Shown here: in pieces, positions 44,434 to 53,859 of the stretch
Numbering within the stretch: position 1 is the stretch's first letter
Layout of the letters: the number at the start of each line of letters is the position of its first letter
Origin: Peristeroidobacter agariperforans
Lineage (GTDB): Bacteria > Pseudomonadota > Gammaproteobacteria > Steroidobacterales > Steroidobacteraceae
Direction: 5' to 3'
Assembly: GCF_004138335.1 (NCBI RefSeq)
Contig: NZ_RYFW01000006.1
Location: forward strand, 1-64,000
Length of the DNA: 64,000 bases
Made by a program: the position numbers and the translations under genes
The notes under the pieces: model-generated
Seen by the model: only the letters and a program-made list of their open reading frames with translations
Told to the model about the DNA's origin: nothing
Databases searched by the model: none

Positions 44434-46564
44434 CCGCCGTGGCGTGCGCAGTCCCTCGGAGGTGCATCAGCGGCCAGACGCTGCTGTATTGATCCGACCA
44501 CCCGGCGAATGACTCAGGTGCGGTTGCCTCGTACGTGTCCGAGCTTTGGAACTCGGGTCGCGCCAGCAGCTCCTGGTTCGATGTGACGATGACCCAGATG
44601 CTGGTGTCATAGGTGCCATCGTTGATACTGCGCACGACTCGGGCCGTTCGATTCACGTACTGCGCGGACCTTGCACACACCGGCACCAGATCGATGTATC
44701 GATTCGAGATGTGCACGGCGAGCACGCCCTCCGGCTTCAGGTGTTTGAAGTACAGCTCGAATGCTTCGCGCGTCAGCAGGTGCGTCGGGATGGCGTCGCT
44801 CGAGAATGCGTCGATGGCGAGCAGGTCAAACGCCTGCGGCGCCTGACGTTCGAGCGTCAAGCGCGCGTCGCCGAGCAGCACCTCCACGTCACCGGCCTTC
44901 TTTGCCGCGGGCAGAAACGTGAAGTGCGAGTCCGCGATCTCGAGCACCTGCGGATTGATTTCATACAGCCGCGCGTAGTCGCCTTTTCGCACGTAGCCCG
45001 ACAGCACCCCTACTCCCAATCCGACCACGCCCATTCGCACCGGCCCTTCTGACTGCAACGCCGTCAATGCGAGCCCGACGCCGGAATGTTTCGAGAAATA
45101 GGAAGACGGCACCCGATGCAACTCTTCGTGCAGATATTGATAACCGTGGCTGATCGTGCCGTGAATCAAATATCGACGCGCCAGCTCGTAGGAGATGGGA
45201 TCGTCCTGCACGCTCAACACGCCATAGAAGTTTCTCTGCACCAGCACGCTCAGCCTGCGATCCTGCAGCTCCGAACGCAGCAGTTCCCCCATCAACGTGA
45301 GGACGCCAAGGACCATTGCTACTCGTATCAGCAATAGCGTTCGTCGCGATCCGCGCCGATACCATTGCAGCATCACGTACAACTCGGCGATCAGCACCAG
45401 CAGCAGCGGGAACTCGATGTAGGTGTCGAATATATTCGGCGCGATCAATCCCACGAACCCACCGCCCAGCACGCCGCCGAGTGAAACCAACAAGTAGAAG
45501 CGCGTGAGATACGCTCCGGCGGGCCGCCGCATCACCAGCTCGCCGTGACAGGCCATGCAGATGACGAACAAGCTCGCCAGATACGCTGGCACGACGTATT
45601 GAATCGGCCAGTTTTCCAGGCGCTGTGTGTACAGATACGCCAGGCCGCCGAGCGATAGCGCCACCAGAGGAAAATACCAGGTCGGGTGATAGATGCGGTG
45701 ATGACTGAAGGCCAGAATGAACGTGAGCAGATACAGCGCCAGCGGCACCACCCACAACAACGGAATTGGCGCCACGTTCGCGCTGAGATTCGCCGAGACG
45801 GTGACGAGCAGCCCGGAGGCGCAAGCGGATAGCAGCACCCACAGGACCATTCGCCCCATCGTCGGCGCGGGGGCACGGGCCTTGTCGACAGCGTCGCTGG
45901 CCACCGCTGCTTCGGAGAGCGGTTGTTTGCTGTTCAAGAACGCGATGCCGGTGCAGAGCACGCAGAACACGACGAACAGTGCGCTCCATCCCAGCGCCAG
46001 TGTGCGAGAGGTAAATGCCGGCTCCAGCACCAGCGGGAAACTGAGCAGCGCCAGCAGCGACCCCGCGTTGGACCACGCGAACAGCCAATACGGCGGCTCG
46101 CTCCCGGTCCGGCGCATGTACCAGACCTGTAGCAGCGGGCTGGTCGCACTCAGCATCAGCGATGGCAGACCGACCGTCACCGTCAACAGCAACAAGATCT
46201 GGAGCGCGGGATCGCCCGTCCCGTCGGGCCGCAACGCTTCCGAGGGCAGGATGGGCATCATCAGGCAGCTGACGATCAGCAGCGCGGCATGAATCAGACT
46301 TTGCCGACGTGGCCCGCGATTATTTGAAGCAGGACTGCTGAGCCAGTGTGCGTAGCTATATCCGCCCAGCACACACGCCTGGAAGAACACCAGCGCGGCG
46401 CTCCACACGGCGGAGCTGCCGCCGAACCAGGGCAGAATAATTTTCGCGATCAGCGGTTGAACCAGGAACAACAGACACGCGCCGACGATCACAGTAACGG
46501 CGTATAGAGGTGTCCAGCGTGCCCGTGTGTCGGGCATCAATTCTGCGGATGACTGGGCGCTCAT
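44426..46564 (-). CDS. Membrane-fused spermidine-synthase-like protein
   Basis: The protein has 712 residues from ATG 46564, with GGAAG just upstream. The longer frame inside the neighbouring region was rejected. The N-terminal about 460 residues hold roughly twelve hydrophobic helices (VTVIVGACLLFLVQPLIAKIILPWFGG and following), like the MFS-like part of fused spermidine synthases. The C-terminal about 230 residues have a spermidine-synthase/methyltransferase fold (MGVVGLGVGVLSGYVRKGD, LYEINPQVLEIA, VEVLLGDARLTLE and FDLLAIDAFSSDAIPTHLLT). The polyamine substrate residues are not obviously conserved, so true spermidine synthesis is uncertain. Such proteins are often unannotated in function. 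Confidence 0.85.
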   Translation of the reverse strand: MSAQSSAELMPDTRARWTPLYAVTVIVGACLLFLVQPLIAKIILPWFGGSSAVWSAALVFFQACVLGGYSYAHWLSSPASNNRGPRRQSLIHAALLIVSCLMMPILPSEALRPDGTGDPALQILLLLTVTVGLPSLMLSATSPLLQVWYMRRTGSEPPYWLFAWSNAGSLLALLSFPLVLEPAFTSRTLALGWSALFVVFCVLCTGIAFLNSKQPLSEAAVASDAVDKARAPAPTMGRMVLWVLLSACASGLLVTVSANLSANVAPIPLLWVVPLALYLLTFILAFSHHRIYHPTWYFPLVALSLGGLAYLYTQRLENWPIQYVVPAYLASLFVICMACHGELVMRRPAGAYLTRFYLLVSLGGVLGGGFVGLIAPNIFDTYIEFPLLLVLIAELYVMLQWYRRGSRRTLLLIRVAMVLGVLTLMGELLRSELQDRRLSVLVQRNFYGVLSVQDDPISYELARRYLIHGTISHGYQYLHEELHRVPSSYFSKHSGVGLALTALQSEGPVRMGVVGLGVGVLSGYVRKGDYARLYEINPQVLEIADSHFTFLPAAKKAGDVEVLLGDARLTLERQAPQAFDLLAIDAFSSDAIPTHLLTREAFELYFKHLKPEGVLAVHISNRYIDLVPVCARSAQYVNRTARVVRSINDGTYDTSIWVIVTSNQELLARPEFQSSDTYEATAPESFAGWSDQYSSVWPLMHLRGTAHATAAK

Positions 46565-46635
46565 AACTTCCGAGGATAACGCATATACTCCGCAGCATGA
46601 CTCATCCTTCCCAACGAGACATTGCGAGACATCGT

Positions 46636-47916
46636 ATGCATCCGACGTACCAGCATTCATCGCTGCTGAAGGCGGCCACTCTGTCGCTGTTGACCTTGTG
46701 TGCCGCCTGTTCGCGCGAAGCGACGCCGACGGCAGCGGACGCGAGTACCCCCGCAGCCTCTGCCTCGACCGCAGGCGCGGGCGCAGCGCTCGAAACACGT
46801 CCGCCGAATGGCGAGGACTTCAAGCCTGCCTTCGCCGGCCAGACTCGCGCTCCTGGCCTGAAGAGCGAATTTGCTCTGGACATCTCGGAAGTCGCGAAGG
46901 GCCTGAACGGCGCCTGGGCGTTCGAATTCTTGCCGGATCAGCGCATCCTGGTCACCGAGCGCCAGGGCAACCTGCGCATCGTCGGCAAGGACGGCAAGAT
47001 CTCCGCGCCTTTGAAAGGACTGCCCAAGGTCTATTTCGAAGGCCAGGGCGGCCTGCTCGACGTGGCGCTCGACCCGCAGTTCGCGACCAATCGCACCATC
47101 TACTGGAGCTATGCCGAGCCGCGTGACGGCGGCAACGGCACCGCACTCGCCAAGGGCGTGCTGTCGGCCGACGACAGCAGCGTCGAGAACGTGCAAGTGA
47201 TCTTCCGCCAGATGCCGACGTGGGACTCGAAGCTGCACTTCGGCTCGCGCATCGTGTTCGCGCCCGACGGCAAATTGTTCCTGGCGCTCGGCGAGCGCTC
47301 GTTGCCCGAAACACGCGTGCAGTCGCAGGATTTGAACGGCCACTTCGGCAAGGTCGTGCGCCTCAATCCCGATGGCAGCGTCCCCAGCGACAACCCCTTC
47401 GTCGGCCGCAGCGACGCCAAGCCGGAGATCTGGTCGTACGGCCATCGCAACATCCAGGCCGCCTCGCTGGATGCACAAGGCAAGCTGTGGACCATCGAAC
47501 ACGGCCCGCGCGGCGGCGATGAGTTGAACCAGCCGCAAGCGGGGCTGAACTATGGCTGGCCGGTCATCACCTACGGCATCGAGTATGCGGGCCCGAAGAT
47601 CGGTGACGGCATCACCGCGAAGGAAGGCATGGAGCAGCCGGTGTACTACTGGGATCCGGTCATCGCGCCGTCCGGCATGATGTTCTACGACGGCAGCATG
47701 TTCCCCGAATGGCAAGGCAACCTCTTCGTCGGCGGCATGGCCAGCACCAAGCTCGTCCGCCTGCAACTGCAGGACGGCAAGGTCGTCGGCGAAGAGTGGC
47801 TGCTGCAAGATCGCGGCCGCCGCATCCGCGACGTGAAGCAAGGACCGGATGGCGCGGTTTACGTCGTCACGGAAGCCGCCGATGGCGAGCTGCTGAGGAT
47901 TGCGCGAAAGAGCTGA
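46636..47916 (+). CDS. PQQ-dependent aldose sugar dehydrogenase lipoprotein
   Basis: The protein has 426 residues from ATG 46636, which yields a normal lipoprotein signal ending LCAAC. ATG 46597 would add 13 residues ahead of the signal. The mature protein is a six-bladed propeller of the YliI/Asd group: [89 protein letters not shown] and [12 protein letters not shown]. It oxidises aldoses with PQQ in the periplasm. No PQQ biosynthesis genes are in the window. Divergent from the spermidine-synthase-like gene. TATACT (46584-46589) may be its -10. Confidence 0.9.
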   Translation: MHPTYQHSSLLKAATLSLLTLCAACSREATPTAADASTPAASASTAGAGAALETRPPNGEDFKPAFAGQTRAPGLKSEFALDISEVAKGLNGAWAFEFLPDQRILVTERQGNLRIVGKDGKISAPLKGLPKVYFEGQGGLLDVALDPQFATNRTIYWSYAEPRDGGNGTALAKGVLSADDSSVENVQVIFRQMPTWDSKLHFGSRIVFAPDGKLFLALGERSLPETRVQSQDLNGHFGKVVRLNPDGSVPSDNPFVGRSDAKPEIWSYGHRNIQAASLDAQGKLWTIEHGPRGGDELNQPQAGLNYGWPVITYGIEYAGPKIGDGITAKEGMEQPVYYWDPVIAPSGMMFYDGSMFPEWQGNLFVGGMASTKLVRLQLQDGKVVGEEWLLQDRGRRIRDVKQGPDGAVYVVTEAADGELLRIARKS

Positions 47917-47926
47917 TCGGAAGTGA

Positions 47927-47958
47927 GATCGCGTGCCTCGACTGCGGGGCACGCGATC
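47927..47958. terminator. Bidirectional hairpin between convergent genes
   Basis: GATCGCGTGCC (47927-47937) and GGCACGCGATC (47948-47958) form a perfect 11-bp stem with a 10-nt loop. It lies exactly between the stops of the PQQ dehydrogenase (+) and the PL26-like gene (-), which is the place for a shared terminator. T-tracts are weak on both strands. Confidence 0.6.
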
Positions 47959-47965
47959 CCTTGGG

Positions 47966-50713
47966 TTAGATGTGAAGCCCGTCCGGGGCGAACGCCAAAC
48001 ACTCGATCGCGGCCAGGCCCCACTGCGCCGCTTCGTTGGTCGACACCCACACCGCCTCATCCACCGGATTCATCACCGCCGGTCCGCTGATTGGCTTTGT
48101 CTCAAAGCGTTGCTCCGGTTTGAACCCGGCCCGTCCTGCGTAAAACTCCTGCCACGCGCGCCGTGCCAGTGCCGGATCTCGCTTCACGCTCGCTGCATAA
48201 GCCGTCAGTCGCGAGTGCCCCTGCCCCAAGTTCAACTCGCCAAAGCTCTCGCCCAGCTCTGTCTTCTGCTGCTCTGAAGGCGCGTTGTACAGCGTGCAGT
48301 ACTGTACCCAGGCGCGCTCGAACTCCGGAATCTTCAACAACTCGATCAATTCCGCACACACCTCGGGCAACCCGAAGGCGGCGCTCAGGTGAGAAACATT
48401 GAGCGCTTTGTCCTTGGCGATATCGAACGCGCCGCTGTTCAGATTCATGCGTCCGCCGCCCGTGAAGAACCCCTGCGGTTGGCGGCCGATCGATCGCATG
48501 CTCGCGACCAGACGATCGCGCATCTGGCGCGAGCCCGTTCTCTCCCACTCCGTCAGCCACGCGCCAGCAATCGAGCCCCAGTCAGTTCCGAACCCGAGTC
48601 GCGCATAGTCACCATCGGCGGTTTCGCGTTGTCGGTCCTGCGCCTCCGGTAGCTTCCGCTCGGGGACCACAGTGCGCAGCGTGCGCGCGGCCTCCAACTG
48701 CTCGCGCAACAGATCGCCGACACGCTCATCGGCCGTCAGGAAGTAATAGTAGCGACGATTCAAGGCCGTGCTGATGCGCAGTTGCTTGGCGCTGCAGCCC
48801 CAGTGCATCACATTGTGTCGCGAGCCGAGCGGCGCGAACTTGCCCAAGTGATGAACGTCCACCTCGCCCGTGTGTCGGGTCATCGCCTCTGCGAATCGAT
48901 ACACATCAGGGCGGCCGGTGCGCAGGAAGTACAACCAGAGCCAGATATCCGTCGACAACTCCGAGTTGTCCCAGGCGTACCCGCCGACGTCGTAGCGCCA
49001 GGTGTGGCGGTCCGAGTCGTAGGTGTGCATCACGTCGCCGAAATTCCAGAAGCCGTACCAGCTGTGTTGATCGCGCTGTTTCTCGTAGAAATCGAACAAC
49101 CAGTCCAACTGCTCCTCGATGCGTGCTTGCTTCGCCGCCGCTCGATCAGGCAGCGAGAACGTGCGGCCGAAGACACCGGCCTGGTGCAGCGTTTGTGGCA
49201 CGGCGACCATCACGGCCGGCGTGCGCACCGCTTCTGCAAGCCGCGCGAAACGCTCGCGAGCAGGCGTCGCTTCGAGCATCCACAACCGCATTTCGCTGGT
49301 GCGCGCAACGCCGACCGGTGTCCCGAAGCCGGGCTCATAATCTTCGTAAGTGATATTGAGACCTTCGAGCTGCTTCTCGTGCGTGTCCTGGCCCAGACCG
49401 TCGTGATAGAAGCGCAGATCCATCGGCGGCGCGTCCGGCGCCCACAGCCACATCGTGACCTGGGCTTGCTTGGTGCGTGCGTTTCGAATGTCCAACTGGG
49501 CGGGATGACTCTCCCAGAAGTTGCGAATGCCGAAGGCGACGCCGCCGCTGGGCCCGCCGATATATCCCAGTCCGGACGCACGACGACCGCGACTCGAATC
49601 GAGCCACGCATGCCGTGCAGCCGTGCGCTTGCGGACCTGGAACGAATCCGCCGTCGGTTGCACCAAGGTCCAGTCGCCGAAAGCGGGAATCAACTCGAGC
49701 CCTTCTGCCACTCTCGTTTCGATCGACGTTACTTCCCGGCCGGCGGTCTGCGCCTCGCGCGCATCGACACCGGGGTCGCGACGCAGACCGGTCAAGCCAC
49801 GGACCGCTTCGCCGAACACACCATCGTCCTCGCCGACGAAGCGAACGTGTCGATTGTGAAGAGCATCGACCAGAGGCACATCGAATCGCAGGCCGATGCC
49901 TCGAATGAAATCCCGCCGTTCGACGCCGTCGTAGACGAACGTGTGAATCACGCGTACATCCTCGCCGCCGGCATAGAAATACAGCCGGAGTGTGAACGGC
50001 AGCCAGAGGCGCCCATTCAGCCGTCCATGCCGGCCGGTGATTTTGATCACCGCGCGTACTGGCCCCTGGTGTTCGATCTCTGCCGACTCGATCAGCGACT
50101 CGAACGTTTCCTGCCTAAAGGTGCCATCGGGCTCCTCCTCCGGCAACATGTTCTGGCGAATGGCGATCAAGCGACCGTTCTTGAGCAGCTCCTGGTCGCC
50201 GCGACGGATCGAATCGATGCAGAACCGTCCGGAACGCGGAACACCGCAAGTGATGACTCCCGTGTCGATCTCGATTGCGCCCGCGTCCTGCTTGACGGCG
50301 AGCGAAGTCGAAGGCGCCGGTCCCTTCTGACCCGGTTCGATCTGAAACGCCGTGCTTTTGGAAGTCACATTTGCCGCCACAGCATGAGCCGTCCATTTCA
50401 GCGAGCCGTCAGGCCAATAGGCGAGCGGCCAGCTCTGCAGCGGCACGCGATTGCCATCGCGGTCACGCAAGGAAAACTGAGTTCGCGGCGAATGTTTACT
50501 CCGCGGCCAGGGCATGCCCCAGGTCGCACCGGTCGCGACATCCGGCACGCGATCGTCGAGCCAATGACACCACGCACCCTTCGCGTATGTTTGCTCGGTG
50601 AGCACGCTCGTCGCAGCGGACGCCGTAACTTGTGAGTTCGAAGCGCCGCTGAACGCGGCTGGTGCAAGCGCGCTGCCGGCTATGAAGTGCCGTCGCGAAA
50701 TTCCTTTCGTCAT
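47966..50713 (-). CDS. Tat-exported PL26-like exo-rhamnogalacturonan lyase
   Basis: The protein has 915 residues from ATG 50713, with a GGGGGATGGA ribosome site. A twin-arginine signal (SRRHFIAGSALA, residues 6-17) implies folded export. The mature N-terminus (AWCHWLDDRVPDVATGATWG, PLQSWPLAYWPDGSLKWTAHA) resembles the RIFT-barrel domain of PcRGLX/PL26-type exo-rhamnogalacturonan lyases. A central beta-sandwich and an (alpha/alpha) toroid (ending near residue 900) follow. It would cleave rhamnogalacturonan-I from an end, producing unsaturated GalA-Rha units for the GH105 enzyme encoded opposite. Divergent from the TonB receptor at 50993. Family assignment rests on motif memory and on the cluster. 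Confidence 0.75.
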   Translation of the reverse strand: MTKGISRRHFIAGSALAPAAFSGASNSQVTASAATSVLTEQTYAKGAWCHWLDDRVPDVATGATWGMPWPRSKHSPRTQFSLRDRDGNRVPLQSWPLAYWPDGSLKWTAHAVAANVTSKSTAFQIEPGQKGPAPSTSLAVKQDAGAIEIDTGVITCGVPRSGRFCIDSIRRGDQELLKNGRLIAIRQNMLPEEEPDGTFRQETFESLIESAEIEHQGPVRAVIKITGRHGRLNGRLWLPFTLRLYFYAGGEDVRVIHTFVYDGVERRDFIRGIGLRFDVPLVDALHNRHVRFVGEDDGVFGEAVRGLTGLRRDPGVDAREAQTAGREVTSIETRVAEGLELIPAFGDWTLVQPTADSFQVRKRTAARHAWLDSSRGRRASGLGYIGGPSGGVAFGIRNFWESHPAQLDIRNARTKQAQVTMWLWAPDAPPMDLRFYHDGLGQDTHEKQLEGLNITYEDYEPGFGTPVGVARTSEMRLWMLEATPARERFARLAEAVRTPAVMVAVPQTLHQAGVFGRTFSLPDRAAAKQARIEEQLDWLFDFYEKQRDQHSWYGFWNFGDVMHTYDSDRHTWRYDVGGYAWDNSELSTDIWLWLYFLRTGRPDVYRFAEAMTRHTGEVDVHHLGKFAPLGSRHNVMHWGCSAKQLRISTALNRRYYYFLTADERVGDLLREQLEAARTLRTVVPERKLPEAQDRQRETADGDYARLGFGTDWGSIAGAWLTEWERTGSRQMRDRLVASMRSIGRQPQGFFTGGGRMNLNSGAFDIAKDKALNVSHLSAAFGLPEVCAELIELLKIPEFERAWVQYCTLYNAPSEQQKTELGESFGELNLGQGHSRLTAYAASVKRDPALARRAWQEFYAGRAGFKPEQRFETKPISGPAVMNPVDEAVWVSTNEAAQWGLAAIECLAFAPDGLHI

Positions 50714-50992
50714 TCCATCCCCCGTTCCGACGAGTGCGCGATCTTGAGCTCGATCCGCGCTCAGTCGCGATTGAAATTGATCAATACCGGCGATCTTTTG
50801 CGGTGCAAAGACGATTTCTCTGACAAATGATTGCAAATTCGATCAAACTAGCGCAAATATTAGCAACGGCGATCGGATGTCGTGCCGGATTGTTGCCGGT
50901 GTCACGGCCGGGCTGCCGGATGCTCAAAGCACCGCTGAGCGCGCTCGCAGGCAGCACTCGGCGACCAGAAATGAACGTGATTGGGGGACTCC
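50714..50992. promoter_or_regulatory. Divergent promoter region of the rhamnogalacturonan locus
   Basis: This 279-bp gap separates the lyase and the TonB receptor. It is AT-richer than the flanks and contains the perfect palindrome ATTGATCAAT (50776-50785) and a cluster of TTGCAAATTCGATCAAAC-like words (50831-50848). This would suit a LacI/GntR-type sugar operator, but no cognate regulator gene is in the window. Specific promoter boxes are not clear. Confidence 0.4.
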
Positions 50993-53764
50993 ATGGCGAA
51001 TATCTTGCGATATCGCGGCCAGCGCTCTGCAACGCGCGCGCCGTGGGCATTGGCCACTTCCGTGTTGGTGTTACATGGATGGTCGACAGCAGCAATCGGC
51101 GCCGAGCCGACCGAGCTTGAAGAAGTCGTCGTCACCGGCATCCGCGCAGGCTTGCGCTCCTCGCTCGAGGTCAAGCGCGAGGCGATCCAGGTGGTCGATG
51201 CGATCTCTGCCGAGGACATCGGCGACTTCCCGGACAAGAACCTCGGTGAAGCGCTCCAACGCATCACCGGTGTGCAGATCAGTCGACAGGATGGCGAAGG
51301 CCGTGGCGTCAGCATCCGCGGCGCCGAGCCTGGACTGAATCGCGTCGAGATCAATGGCGTCACTGCCCTCTCGCTCACTGTCGGCGGCGGACGCGATGTC
51401 GACTTTCGCGATCTGCCGGTCGAGTTCGTCACCCGCTTGGAAGTGTACAAGTCCTCAACGCCGGAGATGACCGAAGGCGGCGTCGGCGGCACGGTACGGG
51501 TGATCACGCGTCGTCCGCTGGACAGCACCGAGCCGTATCTCGCCGGCTCGACCCAGATGGTCTATAGCGATCTCGCGAAAGAGTACGACCCCAAGCTCGC
51601 GCTCATCGGCAGTCGTACGTTCCTGAATAATACGTTCGGCGTCCTCGGTGCAGTGACTTACGAAGAGCGACATCTCGACAGTCACAACGCCCGCACCACC
51701 GGCTGGCTGCGTCGGGCACCCACGGCCACGGGCTCCGGGTCCACGCCAGGCCGCGGCACCGATGTGAATGGCGATGGCACGCTCGACTGGATTCCGGAGA
51801 TCCCGCGTTACGCGCTCGACCGTCGCGAGACCAAACGCCCCGCCTTCCTTGGCATCGTCGAATGGGCGCCGTCCGATGCGTTGAAAGTGTTTGCCGAAGG
51901 CACCTACGCCAAGGCCGAGGAACAGGTGAGCAGCATGTTGATGCAGCTCAGCGCCGCGAGCGGTCTGATCGATTACGCCAATAGTGTCGTCGGACCGGAC
52001 AACACGGTGACGCACCTGGAAGTGATCCCGCATCCGCTGTTTCAAACCGATCTCGCCTATCGCAACATCGGCGGCTCGCTCGAGCGCGAGCAGTACACGA
52101 CTGCGTTCGGTGGCGAGTGGAACGTGGGTTCGTTCAAGCTCGACGGCCGCGTGACCTACGCGTCGGCCGAAGTGCAGAACGACGAAAAGAACTCGGTGGC
52201 CACCATCTTCGGCGTGCCACGGGCGATCGTCGACTACAACAACAGCGAAGGCGCGCCGAACTTCACGTTCCCTGGCATCGACACCACGACGGCCGATGCG
52301 GTCAACAATCTCACGGCCGTGTTCAATCCCAGAACCAACTCTCAAGAAGAGACCAGCGCGCAGTTCAACGTGGAATATCTGCCGGACAGCAACTGGTTGA
52401 CCTCGATCAAAACCGGCGTCGAAGTGCGCGAGCTGACCATGGACAGCATCCTGTTCCAGCGCACGATTCAGCTGACCAGCCGGACAGGCATCCGCAGCAG
52501 CGGCTCGACCATCAGCGTCGACGTTCCGCAGTCGGTGATCCAGGACATCATCAACTCCAATTCGGGCGTCAACGACGTGCGCTTCTTCGAGACTGGCGGT
52601 CTCGGCTTCGGCGGGATCCGATATTGGAATGACAATGGCGACCCCACGTACGACGCGACCATCGCCGCGAGCGGCCTGGGCAACATCGATCCATACGCAT
52701 TCAATCCCAACGCCGAAACCAACAACAGCTTCCAGAATTACCTGGATACCTGGGAGGTCGAGGAAAAAACCAACGCGGCGTATGTGCAAGGCTCGTTCAA
52801 GTTCGACGGCCTCGCCATTCCCATCAGCGGCACGCTGGGTGTGCGCTATGTCGACACGGACACGCTGTCCTTGGGATACAACCGCATCAAACATGGCCCC
52901 GGTAATGTGGAATTCCCGCGCGCCTCGCGTGAAGGTGGCTACAAGAAATGGCTGCCCTCGTTAAATCTTCGCTTCGACCTGCGAGATGACCTTGTCGGGC
53001 GCATGACGGCAGGCAAGGTGCTCGCGCGGCCCAACCCGAGCCAGCTGGCATTCCGCCGCTCGCTGGACAGCGTCGGTCTTACCGGTTCGCGCGGCAATCC
53101 AGCGCTCAAACCGTATGAGGCGCTCCAGTACGACCTCGGTCTCGAGTGGTACTTCACGCAAGACGGCTTCCTCTCCGCGACCGCGTTCCGCAAGGAGATT
53201 TCAGAGTTCGTCATCAACACGTCGCGCCAGGAGGAGAGCGACGACGGCACCGGCACTCTTTATACCGTAGCCTTCCCGGTCAACGGCGGCGAGGATGTCA
53301 CGATCAACGGCATCGAGGCCGGCGCTCAATACGCATTCGATTTCCTGCCGCAACCCTTCAACGGCTTCGGTGCGCTCGCCAACGTGACCTATCAGAAGGA
53401 CGAAGGCTTCAAGGGTAAGAGCCTCATCACGAATGAAATCCTGCCGTTCCCCGGCCTGTCGCGACTCAGTTACAACTACTCCCTGTACTTCGAGAACGAA
53501 CGCTTCGGCGCTCGCGCGTCGTACAACTGGCGCGAGAAGTGGCTGGTCAGCGCGTCGGGCCGTGGTGCACTCCCCGAGTTCAACGAAGACTTCGGTTCGC
53601 TGGACGCCTCCGTGAGCTACAACATCCTGCCGCAGTTCACGGTGTTCCTGGAGGCGATCAACCTGCTCGGCGACCAGCGCATCGAGCACAACACTGCGCT
53701 ACGACGGATCGCGAACGAGACTTACGGATCGCGCTACTTTCTCGGAGTGCGGGCGCGATTGTGA
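50993..53764 (+). CDS. TonB-dependent receptor for pectic oligosaccharides
   Basis: The protein has 923 residues from ATG 50993 with GGGGGA just upstream; TTG 50981 was rejected. It has a signal peptide (IGA-E), a TonB box ELEEVVVTGIRAGLRSSLEVKR and the plug signature EDIGDFPDKNLGEALQRITGVQISR. RGVSIRGAEPGLNRVEINGV and TEGGVGGTVRVITRRPL follow, with a barrel ending YFLGVRARL. The plug signature matches the Caulobacter-type (TIGR01782-like) receptors often tied to carbohydrate uptake. It is followed by GH51, RhaM, GH105 and a sugar symporter, so it probably imports rhamnogalacturonan or arabinan fragments. Confidence 0.9.
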   Translation: MANILRYRGQRSATRAPWALATSVLVLHGWSTAAIGAEPTELEEVVVTGIRAGLRSSLEVKREAIQVVDAISAEDIGDFPDKNLGEALQRITGVQISRQDGEGRGVSIRGAEPGLNRVEINGVTALSLTVGGGRDVDFRDLPVEFVTRLEVYKSSTPEMTEGGVGGTVRVITRRPLDSTEPYLAGSTQMVYSDLAKEYDPKLALIGSRTFLNNTFGVLGAVTYEERHLDSHNARTTGWLRRAPTATGSGSTPGRGTDVNGDGTLDWIPEIPRYALDRRETKRPAFLGIVEWAPSDALKVFAEGTYAKAEEQVSSMLMQLSAASGLIDYANSVVGPDNTVTHLEVIPHPLFQTDLAYRNIGGSLEREQYTTAFGGEWNVGSFKLDGRVTYASAEVQNDEKNSVATIFGVPRAIVDYNNSEGAPNFTFPGIDTTTADAVNNLTAVFNPRTNSQEETSAQFNVEYLPDSNWLTSIKTGVEVRELTMDSILFQRTIQLTSRTGIRSSGSTISVDVPQSVIQDIINSNSGVNDVRFFETGGLGFGGIRYWNDNGDPTYDATIAASGLGNIDPYAFNPNAETNNSFQNYLDTWEVEEKTNAAYVQGSFKFDGLAIPISGTLGVRYVDTDTLSLGYNRIKHGPGNVEFPRASREGGYKKWLPSLNLRFDLRDDLVGRMTAGKVLARPNPSQLAFRRSLDSVGLTGSRGNPALKPYEALQYDLGLEWYFTQDGFLSATAFRKEISEFVINTSRQEESDDGTGTLYTVAFPVNGGEDVTINGIEAGAQYAFDFLPQPFNGFGALANVTYQKDEGFKGKSLITNEILPFPGLSRLSYNYSLYFENERFGARASYNWREKWLVSASGRGALPEFNEDFGSLDASVSYNILPQFTVFLEAINLLGDQRIEHNTALRRIANETYGSRYFLGVRARL

Positions 53765-53859
53765 GTGCGGTTCGAGGCGGCGCGCAGTGTGACAGCCCCC
53801 TTTCATGGCTGCGCGCCGTCTCGCAACCGATCTGAAGGCATCAAGGAAAAGCAAGAGAC

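Noticed and set aside
44961-46088. Minus-strand frame of 375 residues in the spermidine-synthase-like gene
   Set aside because: It is an alternative frame of the same strand, Arg/Ala-rich and without motifs. The 44426-46564 frame has the family sequence.
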